Below, one piece after another: positions 1-5,928 of a stretch of DNA of 8,924 bases (positions are counted from its first letter, which is position 1; each line of letters begins with the position of its first letter). The notes beneath the pieces were generated by a model. That model saw only the letters and a list, made by a program, of their open reading frames with translations. It searched no databases and was not told the origin of the DNA. The position numbers and the translations under genes are program-made. This stretch comes from Acidobacteriota bacterium (GTDB taxonomy: Bacteria; Acidobacteriota; Terriglobia; UBA7540): the NCBI GenBank assembly GCA_021828225.1, contig JAKASH010000085.1, forward strand, positions 1 through 8,924, read 5' to 3'.

Positions 1-791
1 GGCACAACTCCCTTCACGACATCCCAGAACGGATAGAAATTATAGGTGTCCATGATTTTGGCCATCACCGGCAGGTAGTTGTCCCGCGATTCCTTCGTCT
101 TGCAGGTAATCAGAGGAACGCCGATCCCTTCTGCCCAGGCCATTTTGGCCAGCGCCTCGATGTAGGCAATCTTGCCGGGCTCGGGCATCGGGACGCTCGA
201 GTCGTACTCGTTCTCGATCTGCATTAAGATGATCGGTCCGCCGTGCGTAATCTGGTGGCGGCGAATCACCGGTAGAATCAGGTCATACCAGTGCTTCGAA
301 GTCTTGATGCTCTCGGGATTGTCTGTGCGAAGCGGAAAGCGCATGGCCGCGACCCAGTCGGGGAATCCTCCGCGATGCCACTCGGCGCAAATGTAAGGGC
401 CGGGCCGCGCGATCATGTAGAAGCCCATCTGGTGGACCAACTTGATGTAATCCTCGTATTCCGTCAGGTTCACCTGGCCTTCCACCGGCTCGTGGTAGTT
501 CCAGAAGGCGTAGCACTCAATGGTATTGAAACCGGCTGCCTTCAGCTTGGCCAGGCGGTCGCGCCACTGCTCCGGGGGACAACGCGTGTAATGAAAAACC
601 GCGCCGTAAATAAAGGTGTCCTTGCCGCGGATCGTGAAACACTCGGAGTCATAGCGAATGATGTCCGGCTTGGCGAACACCATTTGATCCGGCGATGCCA
701 GCAGCGTCTGTGTCAGCAGGCCGTCGCCCAGACGGGCCATGAGTGGCGCGGCCAGCGCGCCCTGCAGGAATTTTCTACGGGATGAGTTCAT
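1..791 (-). CDS. GH35 beta-galactosidase, N-terminal part (runs off left edge)
   Basis: Exported glycoside hydrolase, probably removing non-reducing beta-linked galactose from oligo- or polysaccharides outside the cytoplasm. Reading the minus strand from ATG 789-791 gives 263 residues, open to the window edge. Residues 4-11 (SRRKFLQG) are a near-perfect twin-arginine motif followed by a hydrophobic stretch, so Tat export is likely. The catalytic barrel begins near residue 47. Strong GH35 signatures are ECYAFWNYHEP (92-102), ARPGPYICAEW (128-138) then GGFP (141-144), and QIENEY (191-196). By family knowledge the second Glu of that last motif, E195, is the acid/base. The nucleophile Glu lies further on, outside the window. 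Family members are usually well over 500 residues, so less than half is seen. It is divergent from the lactonase gene, with which it probably shares a regulatory gap. No strong ribosome binding site is visible, only a GGGGCG about 8 bases upstream. Family call is firm; substrate is inferred. Confidence 0.93.
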   Translation of the reverse strand, partial: MNSSRRKFLQGALAAPLMARLGDGLLTQTLLASPDQMVFAKPDIIRYDSECFTIRGKDTFIYGAVFHYTRCPPEQWRDRLAKLKAAGFNTIECYAFWNYHEPVEGQVNLTEYEDYIKLVHQMGFYMIARPGPYICAEWHRGGFPDWVAAMRFPLRTDNPESIKTSKHWYDLILPVIRRHQITHGGPIILMQIENEYDSSVPMPEPGKIAYIEALAKMAWAEGIGVPLITCKTKESRDNYLPVMAKIMDTYNFYPFWDVVKGVV

Positions 792-1103
792 GAATAGCGC
801 CCCAGAATCATGCCAGATTAGTCTCGATGCGCTTCCTACGGAAACGGTTGTTCTCAGCTACAACTCAGCAGGACACAATCGCTTCCTTCAACGCCCCGAC
901 CAGAGGTCGTGCGATCACTTTCGATGCATGCCGTCTTGCCCAACTTAAATTAGTGAGGATACTGCAGGCACTGGCAGGAACTGGTATTAAATTCGTTGAA
1001 TCCTGAGCTACAAATCGCGGGATTTATGCGTTAATGTGGAGTCGAAGCGTATAACTGAACCAGGGCAAGCGAAAGCTTGAACATGAAAGGCGCGCGGAAA
1101 ACC
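792..1103. other. Divergent intergenic region between GH35 and lactonase genes
   Basis: These 312 bases separate two divergently transcribed sugar genes and should hold both promoters and any shared operator. I see no RNA gene and no convincing small coding sequence. The visible items are one weak sigma-70-like pair at 936-963 and a small perfect inverted repeat, AAATC-GCGG-GATTT, at 1012-1025. The latter could be an operator half-site pair or chance. No clean LacI-type or GntR-type palindrome is apparent. Confidence 0.5.
936..963 (+). promoter_or_regulatory. Weak sigma-70-like promoter candidate for the lactonase gene
   Basis: TTGCCC at 936-941 (four of six matches to TTGACA) is followed after 16 bases by GATACT at 958-963 (four of six matches to TATAAT). 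The spacer is AT-rich, unlike its surroundings. Transcription would start near 970 and leave a leader of about 130 bases before the lactonase ATG. Such matches arise easily by chance, so this is only a candidate. Confidence 0.25.
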
Positions 1104-1943
1104 ATGAAAATCATTGATACGCACCAGCACTTGTGGGACCTGGATCTCTTTGCCTATTCTTGGCTTGAAGATGCTCCTTCGTTGCAGAGAAGCTTTCGGA
1201 TGGAAGATTATCTTGAAGCAGTTCGGGGTCTGGAAGTCGAGAAATCGGTCCATCTGGAAGCCGATGTTGATGAAGCTTACATGCTGGACGAAACGCGGCA
1301 CATCCTGGCGCTGGCCGAGCAGGAAAATCCTCTGGAAGGAGTGGTTGCCTGCGGCCGGCCGGAGAAGCCGGATTTCGCCGATTACCTGGAGCAGATCGCC
1401 GGCCATCCGAAACTGAAAGGCATCCGGAGAGTCCTGCATACCCAGCCGGATGACCTCGGGCAATCAGCTCTCTTCGCGGAGAATATCCGTCTGCTCGAGC
1501 GCTATGGGCTTTCGTTTGACATCTGCGTCCTCGCCCGCCAACTGCCCATTGCTATTCGTCTTGTTCGCGAGTGCCCCGGAGTATCCTTTATCCTCGATCA
1601 CTGCGGCGTTCCCCAGGTGAAGGAACGCATCCTCGATCCGTGGCGCCGGCACATCCTGGAGCTGTCAAAGTTCCCCAACCTCGTCTGCAAAGTTTCCGGG
1701 CTGGTCGCCTATGCTGACCCGGAAAAGTGGACGCCGGAGGATTTGCGTCCCTACGTGAACCATGTGATCGAATGCTTTGGATGGGATCGGGTGATGTTCG
1801 GCAGTGACTGGCCCGTTTGCACGCTGTCCGCTCCGTTGCAAAGATGGGTGGCAACCCTCCGGCTTCTGACGCACGACGCCGGCGAAGAGAAACAGCGAAA
1901 GCTGTTCTACGAAAACGCCGCAGGAGTCTATCGGCTGCAATAA
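1104..1943 (+). CDS. COG3618-type sugar lactonase, probable L-fuconolactonase (amidohydrolase_2)
   Basis: A 279-residue TIM-barrel metal-dependent hydrolase of the Amidohydrolase_2 family (PF04909), probably opening L-fucono-1,5-lactone or the related rhamnonolactone in the cytoplasm. The start MKIIDTHQHLWDL is characteristic: H7-x-H9 is the metal-binding pair. Other family motifs are HLEADVDE (50-57), KGIRRVLH (105-112), ILDHCG (163-168), CKVSGL (195-200) and FGSDWPV (232-238), where D235 is the catalytic Asp. ATG 1104 is preferred because members start directly at this strand. Upstream in-frame TTG 1077 and ATG 1083 would add a lysine/arginine-rich leader without homology, although the ribosome binding site is weak for all three. 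A hydrophilic N-terminus and no signal peptide fit a cytoplasmic enzyme. The nearby mutarotase and alpha-L-fucosidase favour fuconolactonase over 2-pyrone-4,6-dicarboxylate lactonase or rhamnonolactonase, which share this fold. Family assignment is firm; substrate is inferred from context. Confidence 0.85.
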   Translation: MKIIDTHQHLWDLDLFAYSWLEDAPSLQRSFRMEDYLEAVRGLEVEKSVHLEADVDEAYMLDETRHILALAEQENPLEGVVACGRPEKPDFADYLEQIAGHPKLKGIRRVLHTQPDDLGQSALFAENIRLLERYGLSFDICVLARQLPIAIRLVRECPGVSFILDHCGVPQVKERILDPWRRHILELSKFPNLVCKVSGLVAYADPEKWTPEDLRPYVNHVIECFGWDRVMFGSDWPVCTLSAPLQRWVATLRLLTHDAGEEKQRKLFYENAAGVYRLQ

Positions 1944-1990
1944 GCCCTCGCTCGCCGGTGCCAGCCTTCCTCGCAGAATCGGGCTTTGTT
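1942..1990 (+). terminator. Weak stem-loop terminator candidate after the lactonase
   Basis: AAGCCC at 1942-1947, overlapping the lactonase stop codon, pairs with GGGCTT at 1981-1986, which is followed by TGTT. The stem is only six base pairs, the loop is 33 bases and the T tract is poor. This could equally be a readthrough region of an operon. Confidence 0.2.
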
Positions 1991-2070
1991 AGAATAACTT
2001 CGTTCACATGGCGTTGGCCTGGTGGCCGGGAAGGCGGCAAGACTTGCATTTAAGGGATGGAGTCAGACCT

Positions 2071-3900
2071 GTGCAAAGGCTGGGCCCCATAATAGCTTTA
2101 TTTTTTGTTTCCTGGCCTCTGTTCGCTGTTCGCCAACCTGCCACACATCTGGGCAACATTGCATCTTCTGCGCGAATGCTTTTAGAGTCAGCCGCCTGCC
2201 GCATTCCTGCAAGCAACTCCTCCGGAGCGAGCCAACTCCTCAAGATGGTAGCCTCTCATCTCTCGTCGTCCGGTTACTACAAGCTGGGCACGCTGTACGT
2301 GCAAAAACAGAATTATGCGTGTGCCGCGGCTGCCTTTCAGAATCCTCTCAATCTGGATGGAACCTCCTGGCAGGCGAGATATAGCCTGGGCCTGTCGCTG
2401 GCGGAGGAGGGAAAGTACAGTCAGGCGAGCGTCGAATTGCGGAAGGTCGTCGCGCAGAAGTCGGAATTCGCCAAGGCACACCACGCTTTGGGATCGGTGC
2501 TCCAGAGCATGGGGAACAGGAACGGCGCGGCCGCGGAATTTGAACGCGCGATCAGACTGGACCCGAAACTTTATTATGCTTACTACGATCTGGCGCAGGC
2601 GCTGGATTCGCAGAAAGAATATACCGCCGAAATTTATTACCTGCGAAAAGCTCTTGCCCTGAATCCTCCCAAACGCACGGCCAGCTCGCTTGAAATGCAA
2701 CTTGGGACCGCGTATGAACACGGGAAGAAGAAGGGCAGTGCAATCCGGGCATTGCGGAAAGCCGTGGCTTTGTCGCCAAAGTCCGTCCAGACCCATTACG
2801 ATCTTGCGACCATGTACGCCAGGAACTTCCGCTAACGGGAGGCCAGGCCTGAATTTGAAAAGACTCTGCAGCTTGACCCCGGCAATAACGAAGCGCGACT
2901 GTCGCTGGCCAAGACGCTTGTCGCGATGGGCGATCCGGGAGACGCTTTCCTCTTGCTCCGTGATTACATGCGGGAGGTTCCGGGAAATTACCAGGCCTTC
3001 TTCGCGATGGGACGCGCTTACTTCCAGCAGGGTCATTTGAAGGAAGCTGCCGAGCAATTGCAGAAGGCGGCAGAACTGAAGCCAGACAACTACGCGGTGC
3101 AGTACGACTACGGTGATGTTCTTTCGCACCTGGGAGACCTTCAGGGAGCCATCCATGTCCTGCGCGCGGCTGAAAAACTGGCCCCTGAGAAGTCCGGCGC
3201 GCCCGACGACTTGAGTTTCATCTTCAGAAAAGAAGGGAAGCTTCAGCTTGCGCAGCAGGAAATCGCGGCTTTCCAGAAGGCCAAGCAGCGGAGCCAGAAT
3301 GTGTCAACGGCTGCGGCTCTCGGCACAAAAGCCAACCAGGCATTGCAGCGCGGGAATGCGAAAGGCGCCGTTCAGGAATACGAAAGGGCGCTCAGCTTTG
3401 ACCCCGATAATGGCAAGATGCATTACGACCTCGGCTTGGCTCTGGGAAAACTGGGCAGGAGGCAGGAGGAGCAGGCGGAACTGCAAAAGGCCATCGAACT
3501 TGACGCAAACCTCGCTGAAGCGCACAACGAATTGGGAGTTCTCCTGATGTAGGATCAGAAGTTCAGCGACGCGGAACGCGAGTTCAGGACCGCGCTGGCC
3601 ATCAACCCTGCTTATGCTGAAGCCCAAAACAACCTGGGAACGCTGTTGGGCCAGCAGGGGGAAATGTCTCCGGCGGCTGCGCTGTTCCGAAAGGCCATTC
3701 GAAATGATCCGCACTACGCTCAGGCCTATGTTAATCTCGGCCTCATCCGGGCGCAGGAGGGGAATTACGCCGGCGCCATGAAAGAGTTCCGGGAAGCCTT
3801 GGCGCTCGATCCCGCAAACAAGAGGGCCCGTGCTGCCCTGAGCATGCCGAAGTCCCAGCCAGATCACGGTGAGAAGCGTGCAAGAATCTCTGAAAAATAA
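2071..3900 (+). pseudogene. Exported TPR-repeat protein interrupted by two in-frame stops
   Basis: One reading frame encodes about 15 tandem 34-residue tetratricopeptide repeats, broken by TAA at 2833-2835 and TAG at 3550-3552. The open pieces are 2071-2835, 2836-3552 and 3553-3900. Ignoring the stops gives about 607 residues. I chose GTG 2071: GGAG at 2059-2062 lies eight bases upstream, and the product starts with a hydrophobic signal-like segment (GPIIALFFVSWPLFA). An ATG at 2008 in the same frame adds a charged leader. Repeat phase is kept across both stops, with no insertion or deletion. The TAA sits where these repeats usually carry an aromatic residue (pattern G-x-Y-x-x-A), so it may come from a Tyr codon. 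The TAG sits where the next repeat has Gln. TPR arrays mediate protein binding; no partner or catalytic domain is visible. Either it is recently inactivated, or the stops are sequence errors. Its place between lactonase and mutarotase suggests co-transcription but gives no function. Confidence 0.8.
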
Positions 3901-3950
3901 GGTGGACGTTTGCGGGGGGCCAAGCGCAATGGTTGTGAGGGCGAGTGAAC

Positions 3951-3979
3951 TTGACACGCAAGCGGGCAGCGAGCAAGTT
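3951..3979 (+). promoter_or_regulatory. Possible internal promoter (perfect -35 box only)
   Basis: A perfect TTGACA at 3951-3956 lies 63 bases before the mutarotase start, in the gap after the TPR gene. At 17 bases spacing the -10 position reads CAAGTT, a poor match. It is therefore weak evidence for a promoter that would uncouple the mutarotase from the broken TPR gene. Confidence 0.18.
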
Positions 3980-4007
3980 GCTCTACCGGAAGTAAATCTG
4001 AGTCAAA

Positions 4008-4013
4008 AAGGAG
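4008..4013 (+). promoter_or_regulatory. Ribosome binding site fixing the GTG start of the mutarotase
   Basis: AAGGAG, inside the A-rich stretch AAAAAGGAGAAAAC, ends five bases before GTG 4019-4021. This is the best Shine-Dalgarno match in the window. It sets the start at GTG rather than at the upstream in-frame alternative near 3869, which would add 50 unrelated residues. Confidence 0.75.
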
Positions 4014-4018
4014 AAAAC

Positions 4019-4342
4019 GTGAAACGATACGGACAGGTTATCCGGCTGCAGCCGGGGGTCAAGGAGGAGTACGTTCGTTATCATTCCAACGTGTGGCCTG
4101 AAGTGCTCAAGACCATTCATGACTGCAATATCCGCAATTACTCAATTTTCCTGAAGGACGACACCCTGTACGCCTATTTCGAGTACGTGGGAAGCGACTT
4201 TGACGCCGATATGGCCAGGATGGCTGCCGACCCCAAGACGCAGGAGTGGTGGGCCATTATGGGGCCCATGCAGCAGCCCATTCCGACGCGGAAAGAAGGC
4301 GAGTGGTGGGCCAACATGGAAGAGGTTTTCCACACCGATTGA
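4019..4342 (+). CDS. L-rhamnose/L-fucose mutarotase, RhaM family (COG3254)
   Basis: A 107-residue cytoplasmic enzyme that interconverts the alpha and beta anomers of a 6-deoxy-hexose, so that released sugar can enter catabolism. Length matches the family (E. coli RhaM has 104 residues). Diagnostic features line up with RhaM: KEEY with Y18, then YHSNVWPE with H22, the proposed catalytic His. They continue with IRNYSIFL (38-45), QEWW (75-78) and the C-terminal WWANMEEVFH (96-105). The start is GTG with an excellent ribosome binding site. Family members act on L-rhamnose or L-fucose. With a probable fuconolactonase upstream and an alpha-L-fucosidase downstream, L-fucose is the more likely substrate here, but sequence alone cannot decide, so I give no symbol. 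It follows the broken TPR gene by 118 bases and is followed by 392 non-coding bases, so it may be the last gene of its transcript. Confidence 0.9.
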   Translation: MKRYGQVIRLQPGVKEEYVRYHSNVWPEVLKTIHDCNIRNYSIFLKDDTLYAYFEYVGSDFDADMARMAADPKTQEWWAIMGPMQQPIPTRKEGEWWANMEEVFHTD

Positions 4343-4734
4343 ACTTCCGGGCCCTTTGCGGTGCGGATCACGTGGCCGGGCTTGGAATTTTCACATACAC
4401 AGCGGCCTGAGAGTTTACCCATGGGAGGTCCGAGAGGGCGTCAGCTCATGGCTTCAGCTAGGCCGCCCGGATGGAAAAGAAAGTCTGGGGCTAAAGACGC
4501 CCAATACAATTGCCCACGAGCGGCAAGGCTGAAGAGGTTGCTGGAAAGCCTTCTGGGACCATGTAATTCCGCAGGCAGCGAGAAATCGCGCTTTGACATC
4601 AGAGCCATTACGAGATTGCTCGTCGCCTTCGGCACCTTGAAATGACAGGCGGCGCGAGTTTTTCAGCAACCTGTGAAGCCGCGCGCTGACGCGGGATGCG
4701 CAGGTGTTTCGATTTAAGCCACGGCTGGTTCTGA
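4343..4734. other. 392-base non-coding gap with a MITE-like element
   Basis: No reading frame here resembles a protein I know, and the open frames on both strands are low-quality. The right-hand part (about 4535-4672) is an inverted-repeat-flanked block described separately. The left part (4343-4530) shows no clear terminator, promoter or RNA fold. GC-rich tracts (CGGGCCC near 4348, GGCCGGGC near 4374) do not pair cleanly. Confidence 0.5.
4535..4672. repeat. MITE-like inverted-repeat element containing a dispersed-repeat type hairpin
   Basis: AGGTTGCTGGAAA at 4535-4547 and TTTTTCAGCAACCT at 4659-4672 are inverted copies: nine exact bases, one mismatch, then three more. They enclose about 110 bases. 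TGAAG abuts the left arm (4530-4534) and recurs one base beyond the right arm (4674-4678), as a target duplication would. Inside, 4610-4647 contains GAGATTGCTCGTCGCC then TTCGGC and AATGACA. On the minus strand this resembles the TGTCATT...GAG...AATCTCG intergenic repeats that I recall as common in Acidobacteria and other phyla. No transposase is encoded, so it would be a non-autonomous element. Copy number cannot be judged from one window. Confidence 0.38.
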
Positions 4735-5738
4735 ATGGCAACAAGAGTAAGTTGTTGGTTGGCCTTGATCCTGGCGGTACTGTTCGTCGCTCTGCAAACA
4801 TCTGCCATGTGCGCACCTGGACACAGGGCTGCAATAACACCGAAGATTAAACTTCCTCATTACAAGAATACCGCTCCAGGCGTGGGCTACGTGTGCTCCA
4901 GGACTTGTGCTCGCTGCCATGCCAACATCTACAACAGCTTCGTCAAGACGGATATGGGGCGTTCGGTCTCGTTGCCGGACAGCCCGGAACAACGGGCGAT
5001 CACTTCAAAGCCTGTCATCGTCAGGGCGAAGAAACTGAACCGGTATTTTCAGGTATTCCGCAAAGGATCCGAGATCTACCAGAGCGAATACGAATTGGGA
5101 CCGGATGGGAAGGAGATTTTCAGGACCACCTACAAAATCGATTACGTCATCGGCGCCGGGGCAAACGGGTTTACCTACGTCGTCAGGCGCGGGAATTATC
5201 TGTTCGAGGCTCCGCTCACCTATTACTCTCGATCTAAATCCTGGGGGCTATCTCCGGGTTACGAGTTCGGCGATTACGGCTTCAGCCGCCCTATCCATGC
5301 GGCCTGCATCACTTGCCACAGCGGGCTGCCGCAACCCGTTCCCAACCGCAACGGGCTATTCAAGGATCCTCCCTTCCGCGAGATGGCAGTCGGGTGCGAA
5401 AACTGCCATGGCCCGGGAGAGTTGCATGTCAAGGCGATGCTTACCGGAATTCTCCCCAAAGGCAGGATTGACCCCAACTTCGTCACCCTGCAAATTTGTC
5501 CGAATGGCTGGTCGACAACATATGTATGAAGTGCCACCAGGCGGGCGATGCGCGTGTTCTTCAGCCGAGAAAGCACTATGCTGACTTCCGTCCGTGGACT
5601 CCCTTGGAAGCACAGGATCATCGCGTATGAAGGAGAACTCTTTCCTGAAGCTGCCTATCATCCGATGCAAACAGTTCTTGCGATCCTTCCACTATGAGCG
5701 CCTGTAGCCGCCTCGCATGTCACGCCCAACCCGAGCCA
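4735..5738 (+). pseudogene. Multiheme c-type cytochrome, frameshifted and 3'-decayed
   Basis: Exported heme protein of the cytochrome c554/c' type. ATG 4735 opens a signal peptide (residues 7-25, hydrophobic) and is preceded directly by an in-frame stop. Heme-attachment motifs in the first frame are CARCH (58-62), CITCH (191-195) and CENCH (221-225). This frame ends at TGA 5527-5529. A second frame starting near 5502 reads EWLVDNICMKCHQAGDARV, restoring a fourth motif, CMKCH, at 5523-5537, and runs to TGA 5628-5630. One missing base near 5500-5503 explains the switch; the first frame's stop lies inside the fourth heme codons. Further on, 5703-5738 still reads CSRLACHAQPEP, a probable relic of another heme site. 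Homologues I recall continue with more hemes and often TPRs, absent here. It would have carried electrons in the periplasm. Non-functional as it stands, unless the sequence is wrong at one base and the protein naturally ends early. Confidence 0.8.
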
Positions 5739-5839
5739 AACATAGTCTCTTCGGAACACGCTCCCCGCTGACTCGTCCGGAATCCCTTCAGAGCAACCGT
5801 TCCGTCTCGTTATTGACGGATTGTCGTGGGAACTTCTTC

Positions 5840-5867
5840 TTGACTCTCCCTGTCTGCTCGTGATACC
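5840..5867 (+). promoter_or_regulatory. Promoter candidate upstream of the fucosidase
   Basis: TTGACT at 5840-5845 (five of six matches to the -35 consensus) is followed after 16 bases by GATACC (5862-5867; three of six) and an A-rich stretch. It lies about 60 bases before the GH29 start, in the gap after the decayed cytochrome, where the fucosidase would need its own promoter. The -10 box is weak. Confidence 0.3.
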
Positions 5868-5928
5868 AAAAATACCGCCGGGGTAACGGCAGCAATCATT
5901 CTTCTATTGTGAGAGGGGGATCATCCCG

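Noticed and set aside
840..853. Possible LacI-type operator around GGAAACGGTTGTTC
   Set aside because: Only the central AACGGTT part is roughly symmetric. The outer halves do not match and no second copy is seen.
2188..3156. 322-codon open frame on the minus strand opposite the TPR gene
   Set aside because: It is a shadow of the repeat-coding plus strand, with no motif and no ribosome binding site. It spans the TAA because the antisense frame is not affected by it.
2833..3552. Stop-codon reassignment to explain the TPR stops
   Set aside because: TAA ends the lactonase and the TPR gene itself in the expected places, and TGA ends the mutarotase and fucosidase. TAA and TAG occur inside only this one gene.
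3869..4018. Upstream start giving a 157-residue mutarotase
   Set aside because: The extra 50 residues overlap the TPR end and have no homology. GTG 4019 has a far better ribosome binding site and gives the family's normal length.
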